Assembly (NCBI GenBank): GCA_023399215.1
Contig: JAEWQJ010000022.1
Span: forward strand, 1 to 64,000
DNA from: Methanobacteriota archaeon
GTDB lineage: Archaea > Halobacteriota > Methanosarcinia > Methanosarcinales > Methanosarcinaceae
Reading direction: 5' to 3'
Length of the DNA: 64,000 bases
The notes under the pieces are model-generated. The model made no database searches. It was not told the origin of the DNA and was given only the letters and a program-made list of their open reading frames with translations. Below are positions 28,143 to 36,442 of the stretch, piece by piece (position 1 is the first letter of the stretch; each line of letters begins with the position of its first letter). A program made the translations under genes and the position numbers.

Positions 28143-28227
28143 TGCGAGGGGTGCGATTCGAACGCACGAATTCCTACGAAAATGGGTCCTAAGCCCATCG
28201 CCTTTGACCTGGCTGGGCAACCCTCGC
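28143..28227 (-). tRNA. tRNA-Leu (anticodon TAG)
   Basis: An 85-base class II tRNA on the minus strand. The acceptor stem GCGAGGG pairs with CCCTCGC, the anticodon loop CTTAGGA gives TAG for CUA codons, the extra arm is long as expected for leucine, and the T arm reads GTGCGTTCGAATCGCAC. CCA is not encoded. Confidence 0.95.
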
Positions 28228-28322
28228 ACTAATGTTTGATTTAATTATTTCATTTAATGTGTTTAATTAATATAAAATGGGAAAAAGAGCAGTTAAGATA
28301 TTCTTATTAGAGAATTATTAAA

Positions 28323-28394
28323 TGCGCCGACCGGGATTTGAACCCGGGTTTTGGGCTTGGAAGGCCCAAGTCATAGCCGCTAGACCATCAACGC
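28323..28394 (-). tRNA. tRNA-Gly (anticodon TCC)
   Basis: A 72-base tRNA on the minus strand. The acceptor stem GCGTTGA pairs with TCGGCGC including two G-U pairs, the anticodon loop CTTCCAA gives TCC for GGA codons, and the T arm is CCCGGGTTCAAATCCCGG. It lies 95 bases upstream of tRNA-Leu on the same strand and may share a transcript. Confidence 0.95.
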
Positions 28395-28437
28395 AAACTG
28401 CAACACATCTAGAGGTATTTGTTATATATAATCTTTT

Positions 28438-28900
28438 CGCTGTCCGAGTTTCATCTCGGGAGAACAAAGAACTTTTTGCTCCCCAAGTTCCGTCTTATAG
28501 GACAGAAACCTTTTTGCTCCCCAGTTCCATCTCGGAAGGAAGGAGGCTTTTTCGCTACGCTATACTTATCTCAAGAGAGTTGAACTATGGATAAGTAAAA
28601 TCACTTTTCAACTTTTAGAGAATGGCTTATTCACCCAAATTTCACATTGGGGCACGCGATGCAGGCTTTTTCGAAAAACTGCTTGCCCGCAAGCCTTTTC
28701 AAAAAAGGCTTGAGCGAAAACCCCGAGAAACGTTTGAGTTTGAAAATCTTATCTCCAAACCCTATCGGCGTGATCAACCGGCGCAACGGTTGTGGCACAA
28801 CCCTTTTCAAAAAAGGCTTGACTGAAAACCCGAGCAACGACAGGATCGGTGTGATCAAACGACGCAAAGGTTGTGGGTCAACGACTGCACCTAAGGGGGT
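28438..28900. repeat. Dispersed and tandem repeat block
   Basis: Three diverged copies of a CGAGTTCCGTCTCGGGAG-like hairpin unit (near 28446, 28485 and 28520) are followed by TTTTCGCTACGC and a CTCAAGAG phrase as at 18439-18515. Bases 28690-28880 contain two ~120-bp tandem units, each with AAGCCTTTTCAAAAAAGGC (itself a palindrome), GAAAACC, GTGTGATCAA and CGCAACGGTTGTGG-like sequence. Related phrases occur upstream of purA. No gene is supported; open frames here are artefacts of the repeats. Confidence 0.65.
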
Positions 28901-28962
28901 TGAACTTTAATTAAGATACAGAGCTAAGTGGAATGATTTAGGGGAAAAAGAAATTATTTTTT

Positions 28963-29205
28963 CTATTTTTCTGAAAAGAATAATTTTGGATAAACAATGT
29001 GACTTTCTATCCACTCCAGCGGAGTTAATTCAAAAGACATATTTTCTTTACTTATCTTTTTCACTACATTTTTAGTGTTGCCTGCATTGAAAAAACTCTA
29101 ATAAACGTCTCCTCGCGTGTATTTTTGTGATATAGCAGCTGGACGAGTTAAATACAGATATTTTTGAAATTGTCCCGGTAGGGTTAAAACTGGATGTGAA
29201 TATAC
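28963..29205 (-). pseudogene. Decayed gene with in-frame TAG
   Basis: On the minus strand 81 codons read as protein-like sequence: VYSHPVLTLPGQFQKYLYL, then RPAAISQKYTRGDVY, a TAG at 29098-29100, then SFFNAGNTKNVVKKISKEN and FELTPLEWIESHIVYPK, ending at TAG 28963-28965. The part further upstream is in another frame (SLIADCIFTSSFNP region), suggesting a frameshift near 29206. I do not recognise the family. It is most likely the tail of a decayed gene; because UAG can be pyrrolysine here, the TAG alone is not proof, but missing start and frameshift support decay. Confidence 0.45.
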
Positions 29206-30033
29206 AATCTGCTATTAATGAGTGTAAAAATTTCCCATTTATACCATTGATCAATTATATATCATAATATTATATAGCCAGTATTATCTTATTGTCAACC
29301 TTCAATTTGCTAAAGAAACATTTTACTAACATATATATTTAAGAGTATATTGTAAAAAATATACTCTCAATAATGATATTTTATTACTATGTTAAAACCA
29401 GATTTTTTTGTTAAATTCCCTATTTTTTATTAATTTTTCAATAAAAATATCCTATTTCAGCACCAATCTCTTAAAATATTATTATTTGAAATTCGAAGCG
29501 ATATAACATCATAAGTGTAGTAATAATTTTATCCTTATAACCAGATTACAAATATTATTTATTTGTACTGTAATGAGTGAATATATGATCTCCTGACCTC
29601 TTATCCTCTTAATTTCTTATTTCCCTGTTTTCTATTGGAATATCTCTATGATGTAGAATAACTCTAAGTTCTTTATTCTAGATTTTCAGTCAAGCTGTTT
29701 CCTATAAATTGCATATCCTTTTGTATAACTGACAAAATATTCAGAGCTTAACAAAAAGTTAATGTAATGATCATGTTATACGAAGTTTAAACGAACGCAA
29801 AAGAGAATACTGCTCGCACTTTTTTGTACTGCTAGTCTGTTCTGGCGTGTGTGCTCTGGAGTGTTCTTTATACGCTGCATGATATTGAGTCTTAGGATAG
29901 TTATTTTGTAATAGCTCAGGTTATATCTGATATCCCAGCTCATATCGAGCAAAAGGTAAAATTCTAGAAATAATTATAAAATCCCAGGAAATAATAGTAA
30001 ATTCTAGAAAATTATTAAAATGGAAATTTTGAG
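29206..30033. other. Gene-free AT-rich stretch with a hairpin
   Basis: A perfect 10-bp inverted repeat (AGAGTATATT at 29342-29351 and AATATACTCT at 29358-29367) is the only clear structure. The rest is AT-rich and upstream of the small gene at 30034. Confidence 0.5.
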
Positions 30034-30228
30034 ATGGCCCCAAAAATGACAGTTTTTGAACAAAGGGACGAAAATAATGAGAACTTGAAGGTTCATCTAG
30101 AATATGCAGATATCTCTCCTTCTAACCTTGCCGAAGGAAACAGTAAGTATTTACGAAACTGTGTTTCTGAACTTAAGTTTGAGGCGAATAAGATCGTTAC
30201 CAGATACCCGTTCAAGTACACGGAGTAA
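30034..30228 (+). CDS. Small hypothetical protein before the polyprenyl synthetase
   Basis: A 64-codon gene whose last codons contain the ribosome binding site (CGGAG) of the following gene, six bases before its start. It encodes a charged protein (MTVFEQRDENNENLKVHLEY, ending VTRYPFKYTE) with no membrane segment. I do not recognise it. The tight spacing suggests co-transcription and perhaps a partner role for the prenyl synthetase. The start has only a weak upstream signal. Confidence 0.5.
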   Translation: MAPKMTVFEQRDENNENLKVHLEYADISPSNLAEGNSKYLRNCVSELKFEANKIVTRYPFKYTE

Positions 30229-30233
30229 TATTG

Positions 30234-31091
30234 ATGAATATTGAAGAGTGGGAAGAATACAGATATGTCGAATCAGGAATAAATAGCTTCATTGATCAAA
30301 TGAAAGAATCCAGCTTAAAAAAAATGGTAGAACATGTCTGTAATACCGGAGGAAAGCGAATTAGACCAATTATCCTCCTTCTCTCCAGTGAGATCTGTTC
30401 AGGTTCGTACCAACAGAGCCTCAATGCAGCTCTTGCGATTGAAATGATGCACTCGGCTTCCCTCATCCATGATGACCTGCTGGATCAGGGACTTGTTAGA
30501 AGAAACCTGCCTTCAGCCCCTGAAAAATTTGGCCCTTCCAGGGCCCTTCTTTGTGGCGACTACCTGATTGCAAAATGCTTTGAGTTTATTTCTCCGTATG
30601 GAGAAAAAGCAGTAAGAGACATCGGAAAAGTCGGGATGGATATGGCTGAAGGAGAGGTCCTTGATCTGAGACTCGATAAGGACAATTTTGGAGAAAATAA
30701 CTATTTTGAATGCATTTACAAGAAAACGGCTTCTTTATTTGCTATCAGCGCTTCCATAGGGGCATACACTGGGGGGGCTGATGAGGTTCTGACCAGGCGT
30801 TTTAATGTCTTTGGAAATTACCTGGGAACTGCATACCAGATTGTTGACGACATTCTTGAGTTTCTTGAAGTGGTCGAAGGCAAGGAATCGAAATTCACAT
30901 CTGAAACTCTGCCGCATGTTTACATGAAGAATATGTCAAAGGAAGAAGCAGTAGAAAAATCTATAAATGCTGTAAAGATGCGTGTTAATGCCGCAAAAGA
31001 GACACTGTTGACATTTAATGAATGCCCGGCAAGGGACAAACTCTTTCAGATTACCGATTATATAACTGTTGATATGCTTGAGATTGTATAA
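30234..31091 (+). CDS. Polyprenyl diphosphate synthetase family protein
   Basis: A 285-residue trans-prenyl transferase homologue, expected to extend allylic diphosphates with isopentenyl diphosphate for membrane lipids or for the methanophenazine side chain. Seen motifs are GGKRIRP, the first aspartate-rich motif HDDLLD after MHSASLI, RALLCGDYLIAK, KTASLFAISASIGA and the second motif YQIVDDILEFLE. In the second motif the last aspartate of DDxxD is glutamate, and the usual basic K-P-x-G-x-D segment after it is replaced by EGKESKFTSETL. The protein is also shorter than usual. Activity is therefore probable but not certain; a subunit of a heteromeric enzyme is an alternative. ATG 30234 is preferred over TTG 30231 from the CGGAG spacing. 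Confidence 0.82.
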   Translation: MNIEEWEEYRYVESGINSFIDQMKESSLKKMVEHVCNTGGKRIRPIILLLSSEICSGSYQQSLNAALAIEMMHSASLIHDDLLDQGLVRRNLPSAPEKFGPSRALLCGDYLIAKCFEFISPYGEKAVRDIGKVGMDMAEGEVLDLRLDKDNFGENNYFECIYKKTASLFAISASIGAYTGGADEVLTRRFNVFGNYLGTAYQIVDDILEFLEVVEGKESKFTSETLPHVYMKNMSKEEAVEKSINAVKMRVNAAKETLLTFNECPARDKLFQITDYITVDMLEIV

Positions 31092-31245
31092 TTGCTCAGC
31101 TATTCCTGAAAAATGAACTGCGATACTGTCAAATTTCCGGTATGTAAAATGGAATAATAATATTATTTAATTTATCTAATCCAATAAGTTTTCTAACTTT
31201 TAAGAAATCTTCCAACTTTTGCCAACAACTTTACCAGGTGTATCC

Positions 31246-32427
31246 ATGAGAGTATATGATAGTCCGGTGCTTAAGGTAAATGCCAGTACAGAAAACGAAA
31301 AGATTGTGCTTGATGTAGAAGGTCCCATTTCCCATCTTGCAAAACCTTTCCTCAAACGTATAAACAACATTTTTGCGGAAGAAAAACCCATTTCAGTGGA
31401 TGAAAACGAGATTATTTTCTCTACATGGATCCCACCTATTCCGGGACCTGTTTTCAGCCGGGTGATAGGTGCTGAGATCGCAGCTATCCGGAAAAAAAGG
31501 GTTCCTGATCAGTTTTCAATAGGAATTACGGCTCGTTGTCCTAACCGCTGTATCCACTGTGGAGCAGCTGGTATCAAGCCAGAAAAGGAACTTACTCTGG
31601 ATGAAATTTCCGGAGCTATAGACCAGAGCCTGGAGCTTGGGTCTTATCTTATTGCTTTCGACGGCGGGGAGACCATGCTTCGAGACGATCTTGTAGAGAT
31701 GGTAGCAAGAGTAGATAAATCCAGAGCAATTGCTACCTGTCTCACCTCAGGTTTCAAGCTTTCCGAAGAAAGAGCTAAGGAGCTTAAAGCCGCAGGATTA
31801 TACGCCTCAAGAATTAGTCTTGACAGTCCATTTGAAGCCGAACATGACCGCACTCGGGGTCGAGAAGGTGCATACAGAGATTCAATCACCGGAATCAAAA
31901 ATTCAATAGCTGCCGGGATCCTTACTGATATGTTTGTGGTTGTTTCCCCTCACAATATCGATGACCTTGAAGAATTTTACAACCTTGCATTTAACCTTGG
32001 AATGCACGAACTTTCCATCTATGAAATTATTGCCGTCGGACGCTGGCTTGAGCACGAAGATGAGGTAATCGGGGAAAAAGATGTCTCAAAGCTTGAGAAA
32101 TTCCAGAAAAAAATGAACTCTAAACCTGAAGGTCCCAGAGTCACCGCATTTCCGTATTTTCTGGGCCCGAGTCTTTTTGGGTGTTTTGCGGGAAGACGAT
32201 GGATGCATGTTGCTTCGGATGGGGAAGTAATGCCGTGTGCCTACACTCCTCTATCCTTTGGAAATATCTGTGAAGAACCTCTGGAAGCTATCTGGAAGCG
32301 TATGGGTAAGCACAAAGCTTACAAAAAAGATAATGCCGCATATTGCATGATGCGCAACCCCGATTTCCGGCAGGAATATATTCATACAATACCTCAGGGC
32401 GCAAAGATCCCTTACAGAGTTAAATAA
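31246..32427 (+). CDS. Radical SAM protein with SPASM-like tail
   Basis: A 393-residue radical SAM enzyme. The cluster-binding motif CPNRCIHC lies near residue 98, preceded by FSIGITAR, and is followed by FDGGETMLRDD (the GGE motif). The C-terminal part has a SPASM-like cysteine set: FGCFAGRRWMHVASDGEVMPC, GNIC and AAYCMM, which may hold one or two auxiliary Fe-S clusters. The N-terminal ~80 residues are a separate beta-rich region. ATG 31246 after CAGGTG is chosen over an upstream TTG at 31219. The gene follows the polyprenyl synthetase on the same strand with a 155-base gap. Substrate unknown; a joint role in a lipid-linked cofactor is only a hypothesis. Confidence 0.82.
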   Translation: MRVYDSPVLKVNASTENEKIVLDVEGPISHLAKPFLKRINNIFAEEKPISVDENEIIFSTWIPPIPGPVFSRVIGAEIAAIRKKRVPDQFSIGITARCPNRCIHCGAAGIKPEKELTLDEISGAIDQSLELGSYLIAFDGGETMLRDDLVEMVARVDKSRAIATCLTSGFKLSEERAKELKAAGLYASRISLDSPFEAEHDRTRGREGAYRDSITGIKNSIAAGILTDMFVVVSPHNIDDLEEFYNLAFNLGMHELSIYEIIAVGRWLEHEDEVIGEKDVSKLEKFQKKMNSKPEGPRVTAFPYFLGPSLFGCFAGRRWMHVASDGEVMPCAYTPLSFGNICEEPLEAIWKRMGKHKAYKKDNAAYCMMRNPDFRQEYIHTIPQGAKIPYRVK

Positions 32428-33183
32428 CATTTTTTATGTTATTTTTTACTTTTCTTTTTTTAACTGTTGGTGAAGAAAATAAGTAAGATTAAGGATTTTT
32501 TCGGAAAATAACCCCTTATTCAGTGAAAATAATTTGATATATTATTTAAAATTTTGAATACTGACATCTGCATACCGAATCCATATATCTTCGGAACCCG
32601 TACAAGAGTCTATTTTAGAAAATTAGCTTTTGAATGGTTTGATTTTCTCGAAACTTGGCAGATTTAACGAAAAATTTTAAAAGTTTTGGCCAAATAAAAC
32701 AACTTATATTTCGGTCTTGAAAAAGACCTTTAAAAGCTTTCATTTAGAAAAAAAGAGGCTAAAATTCCTTTTGTGAATTGATTCATTTATAATTTTATAT
32801 ATGACTTTAATAGAGTTTTGAATATATTCTCCAGATTTTACTTAACTTATTCAGGTTACGCTTCACATTTTTATATTCGGTACTTTATTTGATATTTTTT
32901 GGTATTTAATTATATTTCACTGTTAGTGTTCAATTATTTTTTACTGTTATATTTAATCTTTTTCATTTTAACCGGATATTTTGCTATTTATAATTATAAT
33001 TTTCTTAAAAATTTCTTACACTTTAAATGTATAATGATTTTTCATTATAAATCTTGCACTCTTCTTGGATAAAACCGAAGCTGTTATATAGTTCTTTCGC
33101 GAAGGATTTGTTAACTACCTCCATTGGAGTAGGGATTTTTAATTATTAATTTATATATTAAATTTTGAGAGACGGAGATTCAC
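32428..33183. promoter_or_regulatory. Long AT-rich region upstream of the ATP synthase operon
   Basis: About 750 bases without a gene, very rich in T runs, likely containing the operon promoter and a leader. A TATA-like tract TTTATATATTAAA lies at 33149-33161 but is only about 25 bases from the start codon, so the true promoter may lie further up, for example near GCTGTTATATAG at 33080. No riboswitch is recognised. Confidence 0.4.
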
Positions 33184-33513
33184 ATGGCTAAAAATGAAAT
33201 CTTATCTGAAATAAAAAAAGCAGAGGAAAGCGCTAAATCAATGGTTGACGAAGCCATTGAAGCGAAAAACAAGCGTATCTCCGAAGCTCGGGCTGAAGCC
33301 AGGGAAATCCTGAAACAGGCCGAAATCGATGCACATAAAGCTGCACAAGACTCTTTTAAAGAGGGTGAAAAAAAGATCCTGGAGGAAAGAGATAAGATCA
33401 TAAACGATGGTGAAAAAAACGCATTAGCCATGTCCCAAAAAGCTCAAGCTAACATCGACAAATCCGTCAATTACCTAGTACAGGAGTTTGAGAGGGCGGT
33501 CCTTAATGAGTAG
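33184..33513 (+). CDS. ahaH: A-type ATP synthase subunit H
   Basis: A 109-residue almost wholly helical protein (EIKKAEESAKSMVDEAIEAK and similar heptad-rich stretches), the peripheral stalk partner of subunit E. First gene of the aha operon; ATG after GGAGATTCAC. The gene ends in TAG, with an in-frame TAA after one further codon, so pyrrolysine read-through would add only two residues. Its last eight bases overlap the start of ahaI. Confidence 0.92.
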   Translation: MAKNEILSEIKKAEESAKSMVDEAIEAKNKRISEARAEAREILKQAEIDAHKAAQDSFKEGEKKILEERDKIINDGEKNALAMSQKAQANIDKSVNYLVQEFERAVLNE

Positions 33514-35440
33514 ACCTAAACAGATGACAAGGGCCGTTATTGTCGGGCACAAAAGCATTCTAAAAGAAACCATCGATGCACTACATGATACAAATCTTTT
33601 TCACGTCGAAGACTTTGTCGAAGACGAGTCTGGTTTTAAGATCAGCAAGCCATTCAAAAACGCAGAAGAAGTCTCTAAAAAGCTTGTGAAGATCCGATCT
33701 ATCGCCAATTATTTGGGGATTGAAAGCAAAAAACCGGTAGTTCAAAAATCTGACGCTGTTCTGCGTGAACTTGACTCAAAGTTAAATGAACTGGACAGAG
33801 CAATTTCAACTAAAACGGAATCAATTTCCCAGCTTGAAAATGAATTAAAAGATATGGAGACCCAGAAAAGGGAAATCCTGCCTTATCTGTCCATCGATCT
33901 TGACTTTGATTATTTCCGTGGCTACGAAAACATCAAGGTTTTCGCAGGCATTTTAAAAAGTAACCTGGAAACAAGTCAGATTTCGAGTATCACCCAAGCT
34001 TACGAACTGTACTTTGATCCTCAATCAAAAGCAGTTGTACTGTTTGTAGCTAATAATGATGCCGACAAAGTTTACGAATTACTTCAGGGTCTTGGATTCA
34101 AAGAGCTTAGAGTTCCTGAAAGAGGTGGTGTCCCAAGCGAACTTTTAAGATCCATTGAACAGAAAGAAGCCGACGTCACCAGAAGGATCGAATCCTTAAA
34201 GGGCGAAATCGAGTCTTTGAAAGCAAAGTACGCCGATTTTATCCTTGCAAGCGACGAAGTCCTGAGTATCGAGAGTCAGAAAGCAGAGCTGCCTCTTAGA
34301 ATAGCTACATCTGAAAATGCATTCATAATTGATGGATGGACCCCCACCGAAAGTTATGACAGGCTTATCAGTGTAGTTAATAGCGCCACTAACGGCAAGG
34401 CATACATTACCAGCCTCGAAGTTCGCGAGGAGGAAGAAGGAGATGCCCCCGTTGAGTATAATAACTCAAAAGCAGTGGTGCCGATGCAGCAGATTATGGA
34501 TCTGTATTCAAGGCCTAAATATTTTGAAATTGATCCATCTTCAGCGATTTTCATTACCTTCCCGCTGATCTATGGAATGATTCTCGGAGACATCGGATAT
34601 GCATTGATATTGGGATCAATTGCACTGGCTATTAAAAAAGCAATAAAGTCAGATGCAGTATCTGATATGATGAATATTCTTATCTATTGTCAGATTTGGA
34701 CGATTTTCTTTGGACTTATTTATGGTGAGTTTCTGGGATTCCCTCTGGCGAGTACGCATGAAGAACAAGGTTTATTACCGTTCTGGCATACAGTAACCCT
34801 GTTCCATTCAATTGGAGGAGAGGAATTTACTTTCCCAATTCACAGGGCTCACATGGTAATGAGCATGATTGTACTAAGCGTCGTCGTCGGACTGATTCAT
34901 CTAAATCTCGGGTACCTTTTCGGATTTTCAAATATTGCAAGGGAACACGGGATGAAACACGCTCTTCTTGAAAAAGGCAGTTGGATGATTATCGAGCTTG
35001 GTGTACTTATTGCAGCTGTTGGTTATTTTGGCGGTTCAGCATTGATGTATGTCGGTGCTGTTGTTCTTGTTCTTGGAATTGTGATGCTCGCCATGGGTGA
35101 GGGTATCGCTGGTATAGTCGAACTGCCATCTCTTATGGGTAACGCTCTCTCGTATGCCCGTATTATTGCAGTCGGTCTATCTTCGATTTATATCGCAAGT
35201 ACAGTCAATGACATCGCCTTCGGAATGGTCTGGTCTGATCATTCTAAAATTGGTTTCGCGGCAATAGCTGCAATTATCGTATTTATACTCGGACACGCTC
35301 TTAACACCGTTCTGAGTATCATCGCTCCCGGACTACATGCACTCAGGTTGCAGTACGTAGAATTCTTTGGAAAATTCTATGAAGGCGGGGGCAGAAAATT
35401 CAACCCATTCGGATATATAAGAAAATACACGGAGGAATAA
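33506..35440 (+). CDS. ahaI: A-type ATP synthase subunit I (a-subunit)
   Basis: A 644-residue membrane subunit. The N-terminal ~330 residues form a soluble, partly coiled-coil stator-binding arm; the C-terminal half has about seven to eight membrane helices, beginning IFITFPLIYGMILGDIGYAL and including SYARIIAVGLSSIYIAS, which carries the arginine opposite the proteolipid glutamate, and a final ILGHALNTVLSIIAPGLHAL. I chose ATG 33506, overlapping the ahaH stop by eight bases, over a TTG at 33488. A partial copy of its 3' end recurs at 46788-46999. Confidence 0.95.
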   Translation: MSRPKQMTRAVIVGHKSILKETIDALHDTNLFHVEDFVEDESGFKISKPFKNAEEVSKKLVKIRSIANYLGIESKKPVVQKSDAVLRELDSKLNELDRAISTKTESISQLENELKDMETQKREILPYLSIDLDFDYFRGYENIKVFAGILKSNLETSQISSITQAYELYFDPQSKAVVLFVANNDADKVYELLQGLGFKELRVPERGGVPSELLRSIEQKEADVTRRIESLKGEIESLKAKYADFILASDEVLSIESQKAELPLRIATSENAFIIDGWTPTESYDRLISVVNSATNGKAYITSLEVREEEEGDAPVEYNNSKAVVPMQQIMDLYSRPKYFEIDPSSAIFITFPLIYGMILGDIGYALILGSIALAIKKAIKSDAVSDMMNILIYCQIWTIFFGLIYGEFLGFPLASTHEEQGLLPFWHTVTLFHSIGGEEFTFPIHRAHMVMSMIVLSVVVGLIHLNLGYLFGFSNIAREHGMKHALLEKGSWMIIELGVLIAAVGYFGGSALMYVGAVVLVLGIVMLAMGEGIAGIVELPSLMGNALSYARIIAVGLSSIYIASTVNDIAFGMVWSDHSKIGFAAIAAIIVFILGHALNTVLSIIAPGLHALRLQYVEFFGKFYEGGGRKFNPFGYIRKYTEE

Positions 35441-35444
35441 AAAC

Positions 35445-35690
35445 ATGGTAGATGGAGCAACAGCAAACTTATTTCTGGACGCAGCAGGAGCAAAAGCAGT
35501 CGGTGCATCAATTGCAATCGCATTAACTGGGCTTGCGTCTGCAATAGCTGAAAAAGATATCGGTACAGCAGCAATCGGCGCAATGGCAGAAAACGAAGGA
35601 TTATTCGGTAAGGGCCTGATCCTTACTGTTATTCCAGAAACCATTGTTATCTTCGGTCTCGTCGTCGCACTGCTTATCAATTCTGCTTAA
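35445..35690 (+). CDS. ahaK: A-type ATP synthase proteolipid (c-subunit)
   Basis: An 81-residue two-helix proteolipid forming the rotor ring. Helix 1 (GAKAVGASIAIALTGLASAI) and helix 2 (GLILTVIPETIVIFGLVVAL) are joined by a polar loop; the ion-binding glutamate is residue 65 in VIPETIV. It has a very strong GGAGGAATAAAAAC ribosome binding site, suiting the high copy number of this subunit. A second copy lies at 47024-47269. The gap to ahaE carries tandem hairpins that may set expression levels. Confidence 0.97.
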   Translation: MVDGATANLFLDAAGAKAVGASIAIALTGLASAIAEKDIGTAAIGAMAENEGLFGKGLILTVIPETIVIFGLVVALLINSA

Positions 35691-35733
35691 ATTTAAGAGC
35701 CCTCACTCTTAAATTTCTTAGAGCATTGCTTTA

Positions 35734-35866
35734 AGCTTGCCTGGGCTTTTTTTCTATCCAGGCAGGCTGAGCTGTTATAATGCTCTAAGTTTTCTTTAAG
35801 TATCGTTGCACTCTAAGCAGCTTAGAGTTTTTGCTCTAGGCTTTAGAGCACTTTTTTGCTCTAAAT
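35734..35866 (+). promoter_or_regulatory. Tandem hairpins between ahaK and ahaE
   Basis: Three structures in tandem: TTGCCTGG...CCAGGCAG around a T-rich loop (35736-35766); CTCTAAGCAGCTTAGAG at 35811-35827 followed by TTTTTG; and GCTCTAGGCTTTAGAGC at 35834-35850 followed by ACTTTTTTG. The phrase GCTCTAA recurs several times. They look like attenuators or 3'-end stabilisers that would leave more ahaK than downstream mRNA. Confidence 0.6.
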
Positions 35867-35884
35867 TTATTTGGAGGTGTAAGC

Positions 35885-36436
35885 ATGGGACTAGAGATTG
35901 TTGTAAAAGACATCCAAGAGGGTGCAAGTGCTGAGGTTTCCCGTATAAAAGCCGAAGGCGATGCAAAGGCCTCCGAGATTATAAATGAAGCTAAGGAAGT
36001 ACAGAAAAAGACGCTCGGAGACAGCCTTGCCAAGGCGGAAGAGGACCTCCAAAATCTGCACCAACAGGTAATATCAAGTGCAAATCTGGAAGTGAAAAGA
36101 ATTACGCTTAATAAGCGTAAGGATCTTCTAGATAAAGTTTATGTCCAGACAGTTGAAAAAATTAAGTCAATGCCGGCATCCAAAAAAGAAGAGCTGTTGA
36201 AAAATATTATCAACAAGTACGAAGCTAGCGGTGCTAGAGTTTACTCTTCTAAAGATTCAGAAGATATTGTCAAGAAGTTAACTTCTATATCTTACGCTGG
36301 TAATCTTGATGCTATTGGTGGAATTGTTCTGGAAAATGAGGACGGAACGGTCAGGTTAGATTTCACATATGATTCAATCCTGAAAAACGTGTATGAGCGT
36401 TCATTGAAACAGATATCTGATATATTATACGGGTGA
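35885..36436 (+). CDS. ahaE: A-type ATP synthase subunit E
   Basis: A 183-residue peripheral stalk subunit. The N-terminal half is a long charged helix (EGASAEVSRIKAEGDAKASE) that pairs with subunit H; the C-terminal half is a globular domain with GGIVLENEDGTVRLDFTYDS, which caps subunits A and B. ATG follows GGAGGTGTAAGC. It is separated from ahaK by the hairpin region. Confidence 0.93.
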   Translation: MGLEIVVKDIQEGASAEVSRIKAEGDAKASEIINEAKEVQKKTLGDSLAKAEEDLQNLHQQVISSANLEVKRITLNKRKDLLDKVYVQTVEKIKSMPASKKEELLKNIINKYEASGARVYSSKDSEDIVKKLTSISYAGNLDAIGGIVLENEDGTVRLDFTYDSILKNVYERSLKQISDILYG

Positions 36437-36442
36437 TGTTCG

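Noticed and set aside
28322..28594. 90-codon open frame across the tRNA-Gly
   Set aside because: It overlaps a clear tRNA gene on the other strand and a repeat block; reading is accidental.
28622..28910. Several overlapping open frames on both strands
   Set aside because: All arise from the tandem repeat block; no start signals.
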